Below the pieces are notes generated by a model. The model searched no databases, was not told the origin of the DNA, and saw nothing but the letters and a program-made list of their open reading frames with translations. A program made the position numbers and the translations under genes. Shown here one piece after another: positions 45,898 to 53,653 of a DNA stretch of 64,000 bases (the stretch's first letter is position 1; the number at the start of each line of letters is the position of its first letter). The DNA lies in the NCBI RefSeq assembly GCF_030686865.1, contig NZ_JAQYUS010000004.1, positions 124,001 to 188,000 of the forward strand, given 5' to 3'. This stretch comes from Kaistella sp. SH40-3. Lineage in GTDB: Bacteria > Bacteroidota > Bacteroidia > Flavobacteriales > Weeksellaceae.

Positions 45898-45923
45898 ATA
45901 GACAAATGAAAACATTTGTCTAT
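45898..45923 (-). terminator. Terminator of ppa
   Basis: atagacaaatg / catttgtctat arms, loop of four, T-rich on the minus strand; 25 bases after the ppa stop, separating it from hppA. Confidence 0.85.
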
Positions 45924-45948
45924 TAAAAATTATTATTGAAGTGGGAAT

Positions 45949-46560
45949 TTATCCGCCAAATTTATTTGCATAATCAATTTGTGATGCCTTGATCACTTTC
46001 TTCGCATGTTCTGCTCCGTAAACTTCGTGGATGGTACATTTTGCTGGCTCATCTGGAAGATTTTTATAGGTTAGGAAATAGTGCATTAACCTTTTCACTT
46101 CTGCCTGTGGCAATTCGGTGATATCTCTGAAATGTCCAAAAGCATGGTCGCCTTTCATTACTGCAACAATTTTATCATCTGCTTCCCCTTTATCAATCAT
46201 TTTAAAACCACCGATTGGCAATGCTTCCATCAACATTCCACCAGAGTGAATGTTATGAGAACTCAATACACAAATATCTAATGGATCTAAATCACCAGTA
46301 GAAACATTTTCTGCACCACTTTCTACGGCTAATTTCAGGACTTCGTCATGACAATACGTTCTTGGAATAAATCCGTATAATGCAGGAATAATATTGGAGA
46401 ATTGCTGTGGTCGATCCACTTTTAAATAACCGCTCTGTTTGTCGATTTCGTATTTAATAGTATCACTCGGTACAATTTCCACAAAGACGTTTACAACATT
46501 CGGTGCTTCATCTCCCACAGGAATCCCGTGCCATGGATGGGCTTTAAAATTCGGTATCAT
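45949..46560 (-). CDS. ppa: Inorganic pyrophosphatase (family I)
   Basis: A 203-residue soluble enzyme, PPi + H2O to 2 Pi. It carries the family I signature around GDLDPLDICVLS with the metal-binding aspartates, plus YGFIPRTYCHDE and AVMKGDHAFGHFRDI. Length fits. The gene sits 9 bases after the DUF-like membrane protein gene on the same strand and looks like the end of an operon with it. Having both soluble and membrane pyrophosphatases side by side suggests PPi can be spent either as heat or as ion gradient. Confidence 0.93.
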   Translation of the reverse strand: MIPNFKAHPWHGIPVGDEAPNVVNVFVEIVPSDTIKYEIDKQSGYLKVDRPQQFSNIIPALYGFIPRTYCHDEVLKLAVESGAENVSTGDLDPLDICVLSSHNIHSGGMLMEALPIGGFKMIDKGEADDKIVAVMKGDHAFGHFRDITELPQAEVKRLMHYFLTYKNLPDEPAKCTIHEVYGAEHAKKVIKASQIDYANKFGG

Positions 46561-46569
46561 TATTTTATT

Positions 46570-47079
46570 TTAATTTATAATTAAGTTTTCTTTTCTTAAG
46601 TCTTCAATACACGCTGAAATATAATCTTGCTCATTCATATAATTCATTAAAAAAACCGTTTTTAAATCTTGCAAAGTACTTTCATTGCTCAAATTTTCGT
46701 AGGTCTTATGAAGTAAATGAAGAATATTATTTTTACAGTTTACGACTTTATTCCAAGAGTTTTTGGTGAGATAAAGTTGCTGTGACGCATTATAATCAAA
46801 CTCTTCATTAATCGTTTTTTCGATCAAAAATAAATATTCGTGCGCCGCTAAATTTTCATCAAATTTGGTTACTAAATTCGCCGGTTTAATTCTTTCTAAG
46901 AAAAGCGTTATTCTTTCATAAGCATGAATCCTTTGTTCCGACTGACCTTTCACAGTCATGAAATTAAGTTCTTGTTTTTTAAATCTGATATAACTGTACA
47001 CAAACTGCCTGGTATATATCAAGAATGGAATAGCAATAACTAATGCAAAGGCATATGGAAACAAAGGCGATTCTATCAT
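46570..47079 (-). CDS. Hypothetical protein with one membrane helix
   Basis: A 169-residue protein. One N-terminal membrane segment (YAFALVIAIPFLIYTRQFVY) precedes a cytosolic helical domain (ITLFLERIKPANLVTKFDEN, LIEKTINEEFDYNASQQLYL). Family name not recognised; I believe similar proteins are common in Flavobacteriia. It lies 9 bases before ppa and 9 bases after the acyltransferase-like gene, so radC, that gene, this one and ppa probably form one transcript. Confidence 0.7.
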   Translation of the reverse strand: MIESPLFPYAFALVIAIPFLIYTRQFVYSYIRFKKQELNFMTVKGQSEQRIHAYERITLFLERIKPANLVTKFDENLAAHEYLFLIEKTINEEFDYNASQQLYLTKNSWNKVVNCKNNILHLLHKTYENLSNESTLQDLKTVFLMNYMNEQDYISACIEDLRKENLIIN

Positions 47080-47088
47080 TGGTTTTTT

Positions 47089-48006
47089 CTACGGTGCAAA
47101 ATTAGTGATAATTCTGTATCTCTTCATTAAATTTTTCAATAAAGTAGATTTAGAATTGGTCAAAATTGCATATCGATAAGAAATAGCACCAAATCTTTCG
47201 TTAAACTTGGCCACATTTTCTACTTCACTTCCCATAAAATCAAAATTTTTATCTCCAATAAATTCTTGCAGACAATGATCAATCATGATGGAAGGAAGGT
47301 TTGGATTTTGTAGCGGATATCCATTAATAAAGAGACTCAGATAACGACTTCGGCTTCCTTCATATAAATAAACGAAGGATTGTATTTTATTTTTAAACTC
47401 CAGAATAATTAATTTACCAATCTTTTTTTCTACCAGTTTCTGAAATATATTAAAATAATCATGGCTGTCTTTTTCGTTGGTTGTTCCTTTTGTATTCTTT
47501 AAGAAAAAATCTTTATCTTCTTCCTGATAATTGTTTTTAAATTTAATATTTCCGATTAAATCCCCAATAATCCTCACATTTCGGCGGCGGTGACTGCTGT
47601 AATTCTTTTTAGTATTGGCGTAATTTTCTTTTTTTAATAAATAAGAAGTCTTCTTTTTTGTTTCGAAATCAAATTGATTATCACCATTAAAAGCATAAAT
47701 CAGAACCAAAAAATTCTGGTCTAAAAAATCATAAAATAGTTTGTTAATGTCCGGTTGGTCTTCTTTAGAAAAAACGCCTAACTGCTGACAGATTTTCGGC
47801 ATAAGAATAAAAGTTAAACCCAATTTGCGAACATAGGAAACGGGCATTACTGCATCATAATCGCCATAAACCAAAAGAAACCATTGCCGATCTGAAACGA
47901 TATCTAAAAATTGTTTATCGGCATAGTCAGTATTTTGGCAGGCATTCTCTAAACATTTGGAATATTTTGCGAAATCAATTTCGTGGTACTTAACTTTTTT
48001 AATCAT
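47089..48006 (-). CDS. GNAT/FemAB-like acyltransferase, putative
   Basis: A 305-residue soluble protein. The C-terminal half (IDHCLQEFIGDKNFDFMGSE, then VENVAKFNERFGAISYRY) resembles the BioF2/FemAB-type GNAT fold, where an F-x-G-S...FxxxFG pattern is usual. The N-terminal half shows the duplicated fold weakly (WFLLVYGDYDAVMPVSYVRK). FemAB relatives move amino acids onto peptidoglycan or lipids; no substrate can be proposed here. The start codon overlaps the radC stop by 4 bases (ATGA), so it is translationally coupled to radC. Confidence 0.65.
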   Translation of the reverse strand: MIKKVKYHEIDFAKYSKCLENACQNTDYADKQFLDIVSDRQWFLLVYGDYDAVMPVSYVRKLGLTFILMPKICQQLGVFSKEDQPDINKLFYDFLDQNFLVLIYAFNGDNQFDFETKKKTSYLLKKENYANTKKNYSSHRRRNVRIIGDLIGNIKFKNNYQEEDKDFFLKNTKGTTNEKDSHDYFNIFQKLVEKKIGKLIILEFKNKIQSFVYLYEGSRSRYLSLFINGYPLQNPNLPSIMIDHCLQEFIGDKNFDFMGSEVENVAKFNERFGAISYRYAILTNSKSTLLKNLMKRYRIITNFAP

Positions 48007-48680
48007 AATAAATTTTCGTCTGCAAAACTCAAATAAGAGTTTTGAGCAATAATCAGGTGATCCAGTAACTGGATATTTAAAATTTTTCCGGCTTCTGTAA
48101 TTTGTTTGGTGATTTTTAAATCTTCATTACTTGGCTTCAAATTTCCGGAGGGATGGTTGTGGGCAATGACAATTCCGGTTGCGAAATGCTCTAAAGCGGT
48201 TTTAAAAAGAATCCGTACATCAACAACCGATTGATTAATTCCACCCGAAGACAGTTTGCCTTTTCCTAAAATTCGGTTATTTTGATTCAGATAAATCGCC
48301 CAGAACTCCTCTGTTTGCAAATCTGATAAATACGGAAGCAAAACTTTATAGGATTCTTGACTGCTAGTAATTTGTACTTTTTCTGGAACTTCCTGTGCGG
48401 CTCTTCTTCTGCCGATTTCTAGGGCAGCAGCAATCGAAATTGCTTTTGCCTCACCTATTCCTTTAAATTTCATTAAATCTGAAATTTGCAAAAGAGATAA
48501 ATTATGCCAGTTATTGCCAACAGAATTCAAAATTTTCCGGGCTAACTCTACGGCTGAATCTTCTCTGTTTCCACTTCCCATAATGATTGCCAACAATTCT
48601 GCATCTGAAAGTGAATTCTTACCTTTCAATAAAAACTTCTCTCTCGGTCGATCGTCTTCAGCAAGAAATTTAATGGACAT
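48003..48680 (-). CDS. radC: RadC family JAB-domain protein
   Basis: A 225-residue protein. The N-terminal helix-hairpin-helix region is DLMKFKGIGEAKAISIAAAL. The JAB/MPN+ domain carries the metal motif in HNHPSGNLKPSNEDLKIT, plus Glu in the EFWAIYLNQNN strand. Although called a DNA-repair protein, the E. coli radC repair role has been withdrawn, and the activity is unclear. Standard length. It is the first gene of the group running to ppa. Confidence 0.92.
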   Translation of the reverse strand: MSIKFLAEDDRPREKFLLKGKNSLSDAELLAIIMGSGNREDSAVELARKILNSVGNNWHNLSLLQISDLMKFKGIGEAKAISIAAALEIGRRRAAQEVPEKVQITSSQESYKVLLPYLSDLQTEEFWAIYLNQNNRILGKGKLSSGGINQSVVDVRILFKTALEHFATGIVIAHNHPSGNLKPSNEDLKITKQITEAGKILNIQLLDHLIIAQNSYLSFADENLL

Positions 48681-48745
48681 TTTAATTGATTATCAGAATT
48701 AACTTATAAATTTAAGAAAATTACGTGATGTACCTTCAATTAAAA

Positions 48746-49420
48746 TTACAAACCATGTATAATTTGGCCATCTTTCATAACCAGTTTACGATCTGTAGTA
48801 TCTGCGAGATGAATATTATGGGTAACAATCACAAAAGTCTGATGGTATTTATCGCGTAAATCGAAAAAGAGTTGGTGCAAATCATCAGCGTTTTTGGAAT
48901 CTAAATTCCCAGTTGGTTCATCGGCGAAAATAATTTTGGGAGAATTAATCAATGCTCTTGCAACGGCAGTTCTTTGCGCTTCCCCACCCGACATTTGATT
49001 CGGTTTGTGATGAATTCTGTGCGCAATATGTAAATCTTCAAAAAGAGAATAGGCTTTGTCAATTGATTCTTTCTCGTTTTTCCCTGCAATTTTTGTCGGC
49101 AATAAAACATTTTCTAAAGCAGAAAACTCCGGTAAAAGTTGATGATACTGAAATACAAATCCGATATTTTCATTTCTAAACTTCGACAATTGTCGGTCGG
49201 ACATATGCACGAATGATTGTCCTGCCAACTCGAGTACTGTATTATATTTCTTGGGATTAGTAGGTTTATCAAGTGTTCCCAAAATTTGCAACAATGTAGA
49301 TTTCCCGGCACCTGATTCACCAACAATAGAGACCACTTCTCCTTCTTTTATGTGTACATCAACTCCTTTTAACACTTCTAAATCGCCGTAGGATTTATGA
49401 ATATTACTCGCTTTAATCAT
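48746..49420 (-). CDS. lolD: ABC transporter ATPase, LolD type
   Basis: A 224-residue ATPase. The start is the ATG at 49420 (MIKASNIHKSYGDLEVL); a longer frame upstream runs through repeat-like non-coding DNA. Walker A is GESGAGKST, the Q-loop region is IGFVFQYHQLLPEF, the signature is MSGGEAQR and Walker B is IIFADEPTGN. The closest type is LolD/MacB-like; LolCDE releases lipoproteins from the inner membrane. No permease gene is adjacent, so the lipoprotein role is inferred from the ATPase type alone. Confidence 0.82.
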   Translation of the reverse strand: MIKASNIHKSYGDLEVLKGVDVHIKEGEVVSIVGESGAGKSTLLQILGTLDKPTNPKKYNTVLELAGQSFVHMSDRQLSKFRNENIGFVFQYHQLLPEFSALENVLLPTKIAGKNEKESIDKAYSLFEDLHIAHRIHHKPNQMSGGEAQRTAVARALINSPKIIFADEPTGNLDSKNADDLHQLFFDLRDKYHQTFVIVTHNIHLADTTDRKLVMKDGQIIHGL

Positions 49421-49429
49421 GGTTTCAAA

Positions 49430-49585
49430 AATAGTGAATTTTTGCGAGTTTTTGCGCAAGGGCGCAGTGCATTGTTGGAGTTCCTTTTTGTTTTTTGAAA
49501 AAAGATAAAAAGAACGACTGCACGCAGACCGACCCGAGGTTTGGGAAAAGCATTGGCGAGGGTTGCGCCCAAATAAAAATCCCTC
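49430..49585. repeat. Inverted-repeat intergenic element
   Basis: GC-richer than its surroundings. Arms ggagttcctttttgttttttg and aaaaaagataaaaagaac (about 49478-49525) can pair with small gaps, flanked by gggcgcagtgca and gactgcacgcagaccg, and ending ggttgcgccc. The open frame reading through it joins lolD but has no protein-like composition. It resembles short dispersed extragenic elements of Chryseobacterium-type genomes, as I remember them. Confidence 0.45.
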
Positions 49586-49627
49586 CAAAATGAATTGGAA
49601 GGATTAAAAATATTTAGAGTAGAATAT

Positions 49628-51256
49628 TTAGAGCAATAAACTTAAAGGTTGTTCTAAATACGTTCTCAGTGTTTGTAAGAATTGCGCTCCAGTAGCACCA
49701 TCAACTACTCTATGGTCACATGCCAAAGAAAGTTTCATGGTATTTCCAACAACGATTTGTCCGTCTTTTACAATTGGTTTTTCAACAATCGCTCCTACAG
49801 AAAGAATCGCAGAGTTCGGTTGGTTGATAATTGAGGTAAAAGTTTCAATCCCAAACATTCCTAAGTTAGAAACAGAAAAAGTAGAACCTTCCATTTCGTT
49901 GGCTTTTAGTCCTTTAGATTTCGCTCTTCCTGCCATATCTTTTACGCTTGCAGAAATTTGATTGTAATTCATTTGATCTGCATTTTTCAGTACAGGAACT
50001 ACCAACCCATCAGGAATTGCTACGGCAACACCTACGTTGATATTTCCGTGGTGAATAATCTTATCTTCTTTCCAGGTAGAATTCACTTGTGGATGTTTTC
50101 TTAAAGCCATCGCTGTTGCTTTAATAATCATATCATTAAATGAAATCTTAGTATCTGGTAAAGAGTTGATTTCTTTTCTTGCCTCTATCGCTTTATCCAT
50201 GTTGATTTCAACGATTAAGTAATAATGAGGTGCGGTAAATTTACTTTCAGAAAGTCGTTTTGCAATAATGTTTCTTACTTGTGAATTTGGTGTTTCAGAA
50301 TCTTGACCCTGAACGAAATTCATAGCAACTTGTGCTGGAGCAGAAGCTGCAGTAGACGATGAAACTTCTTGTTTCGCCTGTGCAGAAGCTGCACTTGGCT
50401 GATAATTCTCAATATCTTTCTTTACAATTCTACCATTTTCTCCACTTCCTTTTAAAGAGTAAACATCAATTCCTTTCTCTTCGGCCATTTTTTTAGCTAA
50501 AGGAGAAATTGCCAATCTTTCGGTAGAAGAATAAGCAACAGTTTGTCCTGGAGTATTTTCTGAAGCGGAAACATTCTCTGAAGGTTTTTCAGCAGCAGGT
50601 TTCGAGTCTGCTTTTTTTGCTCCACCAGAAGTAAGACCAGAAACATCTGTTCCTGCAGGTCCAATGATTGCTAAAACCGTATCAACTGGACTCGCTTCAC
50701 CTTCGCCAACACTGGTGTAAAGTAAAGTTCCATTTACTTCTGATTCAAAATCCTGAACTGCTTTATCAGTTTCTATTTCGGCTAAAACGTCTCCTTCTTT
50801 TACGGCATCTCCAACTTTGAAATGCCATTTTGCTACTTTACCTTCGGTCATCGTATCAGAAAGTCGAGGCATTGTAATTACTTCAACTCCCGCAGGGATT
50901 TCTGTAGCAGTCGCAGATTGAGTTTCTGCTGCTGGTTGTTCTTCCGTTTTCTTTTCTTCTGTTTTCTCAGAAACTGCGCTCTCAGCATTTCCTCCAATTA
51001 GAGCCGAAATATCTTCACCTTGATTTCCGATAATTGCCAAAACAGAATCAACTGGTGATGAACCACCTTCTTCTGTGCCAACATATAATAAAGTACCATT
51101 AAATTCTGATTCAAAATCCTGTACGGCTTTATCAGTTTCAATTTCGGCCAAGATATCTCCTTCTTTTACTGCATCTCCTACTTTCTTGTGCCATTTAGCC
51201 ACCTTACCGTCCGTCATCGTATCAGAAAGACGGGGCATTGTTATTACTTCTGCCAT
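49628..51256 (-). CDS. pdhC: Pyruvate dehydrogenase E2 (dihydrolipoamide acetyltransferase)
   Basis: A 542-residue protein with two N-terminal lipoyl domains (residues 1-75 and about 130-205; lipoyl lysine in ETDKAVQDFES in both), Ala/Glu/Pro-rich linkers, a peripheral subunit-binding domain (SPLAKKMAEEKGIDVYSLKG) and the catalytic domain with ACDHRVVDGATGAQFL. It forms the core of the pyruvate dehydrogenase complex and transfers acetyl groups to CoA. It follows the E1-alpha gene, 73 bases apart, on the same strand. The two lipoyl domains are nearly identical, a sign of recent duplication or gene conversion. Confidence 0.95.
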   Translation of the reverse strand: MAEVITMPRLSDTMTDGKVAKWHKKVGDAVKEGDILAEIETDKAVQDFESEFNGTLLYVGTEEGGSSPVDSVLAIIGNQGEDISALIGGNAESAVSEKTEEKKTEEQPAAETQSATATEIPAGVEVITMPRLSDTMTEGKVAKWHFKVGDAVKEGDVLAEIETDKAVQDFESEVNGTLLYTSVGEGEASPVDTVLAIIGPAGTDVSGLTSGGAKKADSKPAAEKPSENVSASENTPGQTVAYSSTERLAISPLAKKMAEEKGIDVYSLKGSGENGRIVKKDIENYQPSAASAQAKQEVSSSTAASAPAQVAMNFVQGQDSETPNSQVRNIIAKRLSESKFTAPHYYLIVEINMDKAIEARKEINSLPDTKISFNDMIIKATAMALRKHPQVNSTWKEDKIIHHGNINVGVAVAIPDGLVVPVLKNADQMNYNQISASVKDMAGRAKSKGLKANEMEGSTFSVSNLGMFGIETFTSIINQPNSAILSVGAIVEKPIVKDGQIVVGNTMKLSLACDHRVVDGATGAQFLQTLRTYLEQPLSLLL

Positions 51257-51329
51257 AATTTTCTCTTATTTTTAGATTCAATAAATGAAATCTGACTTAA
51301 AGAAAAATCAGATTTCAAATGAATTGTTT

Positions 51330-52334
51330 TTAGTTATTTTCTAATTTATTAACGAAAGGATAATCCTCCTGAGCATAGACATAGTCATAAACTTTATCTA
51401 AATCTGGGTATGGAGAGTTTTCCATAAAGTCAACACATTCTTCTACGAACTCTTTCGACTTTTCATCCAACGCTGTTAATTCGTCTTCAGTTGCCCATTT
51501 ATTATCAAGAATTCTTTTCTTAACGATTTCAATAGGATCTTCTTTTTTGTACTCAGCAACTTCTTCTTTGCTTCTATAAGGTTCTGCATCAGACATGGAG
51601 TGTCCTCTGAAACGGTATGTTCTTGCTTCAATGAAAGTTGGTCCATCTCCTCTTCTTGCTCTTTCGATAGCTTCAAAAGCAGCTTCTGCAACTTTCTCTG
51701 GATCCATCGCATCTACCGCTAGACAAGGCATTTCATAACCCAATCCTAATTTATAAATATCTTCATGGTTGGCTGTTCTTTTTACAGAAGTTCCCATTGC
51801 ATATCCATTGTTCTCTACGACAAAAACTACCGGAAGTTTCCAGTTCATTGCCATATTGAAAGTTTCATGAAGAGATCCTTGTCTAGCAGCACCATCTCCG
51901 AAGAAACAAATATTCACTGCTTTTCTGTCGAAGTATTTATCACCAAAAGCGATACCTGCGCCCAAAGGAATTTGCCCTCCAACAATTCCGTGACCACCAT
52001 AAAAACGGTGCTCTTTACTGAATATGTGCATAGAACCACCCATTCCGCCAGAAGTTCCTGTAGCTTTTCCACAAAGTTCTGCCAAAATTCTTTTCGGATC
52101 TACACCCATCGCCATTGGATGAATGTGACAACGATAGGCTGTAATCATACTGTCTTTGGATAAATCCATAGCATGTGTAAAACCTGCAGGAATTGCTTCC
52201 TGACCGTTATATAAATGTAAAAATCCTCTGATTTTTTGTTTAAGATAAAGAGAACGGCATTTGTCTTCAAACCTTCTCCACATTGTCATTTCTTCGTACC
52301 ACTTCAGGTAGACCTCTTGCGAAAATTCTTTCAT
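51330..52334 (-). CDS. pdhA: Pyruvate dehydrogenase E1 component, alpha subunit
   Basis: A 334-residue subunit of a two-chain (alpha2beta2) E1. The thiamine diphosphate motif runs from FFGDGAARQGS to VVENNGYAMGT, and the phosphorylation-loop-like region is RFRGHSMSDAEPYRSKEEV. Full length. It pairs with an E1-beta not seen in this window, so the beta gene lies elsewhere. Upstream of pdhC on the same strand; transcribed together. Confidence 0.94.
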   Translation of the reverse strand: MKEFSQEVYLKWYEEMTMWRRFEDKCRSLYLKQKIRGFLHLYNGQEAIPAGFTHAMDLSKDSMITAYRCHIHPMAMGVDPKRILAELCGKATGTSGGMGGSMHIFSKEHRFYGGHGIVGGQIPLGAGIAFGDKYFDRKAVNICFFGDGAARQGSLHETFNMAMNWKLPVVFVVENNGYAMGTSVKRTANHEDIYKLGLGYEMPCLAVDAMDPEKVAEAAFEAIERARRGDGPTFIEARTYRFRGHSMSDAEPYRSKEEVAEYKKEDPIEIVKKRILDNKWATEDELTALDEKSKEFVEECVDFMENSPYPDLDKVYDYVYAQEDYPFVNKLENN

Positions 52335-52504
52335 GTGCTAACTTTTGCTATTTTTTTGAAACAACATATAATCCCTCGATTTTATGTTTGTTGGAAATAT
52401 TTAGCAAAAATAACAAAAATCTTTGTCTTTATTGGTAGCATAAGAAAACAAAGTTCTGATTTTAATCATTTAAAAATATTACTTTTGAAACTATAAATCA
52501 ATTT

Positions 52505-53104
52505 ATGCAAAAAACTCCATCTCCTGCGGTGTTGAAAGTTTCAAATTTCATCTCGGGTTTCTTAAATCCAATGAATTCTTTAGTGATCTATTTCATTATT
52601 TTTAGTGTAAGAAATTTTACCATTTCAGAAGCAACGCAAAATTTTTTACCTATTTTCCTAATCACAATTGTTCCTATTTCTTCGTGGATTATTTACAATG
52701 TAAGAACAAAAAAATATACCAACTTGGATGTTTCTGATCGCAAACAAAGGAAAAGTCTTTATTTCTTTATTGAAGGGGCAATGATTGTGTACTTATTTTT
52801 TGTTTATTTGAAATACGAAAGAATCGACATGGCTTTACTATTCCTGTTGATTTTACTGATCGTAATGCAGATCAGCAATTATTTCATTAAAAGTTCGATG
52901 CATACTGCTATTAATATATTTGTTGCAACGTTACTCTTCACGTTGACTCCTACTTATGGATTGATTTGGCTTTTGCTTTCAATCTTGGTTGGAATCAGCC
53001 GAATTATTTTGAAAAGGCATACTCCTGCAGAAGTCTTTAGTGGCGCAGTTATCGCGGGAATCGTTTCTTTTATTTATCTTTATACTCATATTCAAATTCA
53101 ATAA
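52505..53104 (+). CDS. PAP2-like membrane phosphatase, degenerate motifs
   Basis: A 199-residue protein with about six hydrophobic segments. The last half carries PAP2-type signatures: KSSMHTAINIFVA in place of the PSGH box and SRIILKRHTPAEVFSGA in place of SRxxxxxHxxxD; the final acidic residue is Glu rather than Asp. Phosphatidate-phosphatase-type activity is therefore plausible but not certain. The BlaI-type gene starts 5 bases later, followed by DUF4153, so the three form one operon. Confidence 0.75.
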   Translation: MQKTPSPAVLKVSNFISGFLNPMNSLVIYFIIFSVRNFTISEATQNFLPIFLITIVPISSWIIYNVRTKKYTNLDVSDRKQRKSLYFFIEGAMIVYLFFVYLKYERIDMALLFLLILLIVMQISNYFIKSSMHTAINIFVATLLFTLTPTYGLIWLLLSILVGISRIILKRHTPAEVFSGAVIAGIVSFIYLYTHIQIQ

Positions 53105-53109
53105 AAATT

Positions 53110-53598
53110 ATGAAAATAAGTCATTTGACTCCAGGTGAAGAAATTTTAATGAAGGTATTGTGGCAGCTTGATACGGCTTATATGCGAGATATCGTTGAGC
53201 AATATCCAGAACCGAAACCACATCCCAACACCATTTCTACTTTTTTAAAAATATTGGTTGAAAAAGAATTTCTAACAACTGAAAAAGAAGGCAGGGTTTT
53301 TAAATATTCTGTCGCAATCCCTTTTGAGGATTACCGAAAATATTTGTTGAAGTTATTTCTTGAAGATTATTTTAATGATTCCGCCCTAAGTCTGGTAAAA
53401 TTATTAATTCAGGAGAATCTTTTAAAAGACGAAACCATGGAGAATCTTTTGAATATGGAAGAAACCGCAATAACGGTTCACCCAAAAGAAGAGGAATCTG
53501 ACTTAAGTGATTTTCTTAATGATATTACCGCTCCCAAAAAGAAGAAAAAGAAAAAAGAAAAGAGCGAAAAGAAGAAACACAAAAAGAAAGATAAATAG
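53110..53598 (+). CDS. BlaI/MecI-family repressor with lysine-rich tail
   Basis: A 162-residue repressor. The winged-helix domain (MKISHLTPGEEILMKVLWQL, KPHPNTISTFLKILVEKEFL, GRVFKYSVAI) is close to the one at 14562. Residues about 145-162 are almost only Lys, Glu and Ser (KKKKKKKEKSEKKKHKKKDK), an unusual tail that could bind DNA or RNA without sequence specificity. No M56 peptidase gene is adjacent; instead the gene lies between a PAP2-like gene and a DUF4153 gene. The inducing signal is unknown. Confidence 0.85.
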   Translation: MKISHLTPGEEILMKVLWQLDTAYMRDIVEQYPEPKPHPNTISTFLKILVEKEFLTTEKEGRVFKYSVAIPFEDYRKYLLKLFLEDYFNDSALSLVKLLIQENLLKDETMENLLNMEETAITVHPKEEESDLSDFLNDITAPKKKKKKKEKSEKKKHKKKDK

Positions 53599-53653
53599 TT
53601 TACGATTACTGTTTACAGAAAAAATTCGTTTTTAATGTTAAATTTTAGTTTAA

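Noticed and set aside
49421-49588. N-terminal extension of the LolD-type ATPase
   Set aside because: The extra 56 residues read through an inverted-repeat non-coding element; the ATPase family begins at the ATG at 49420.
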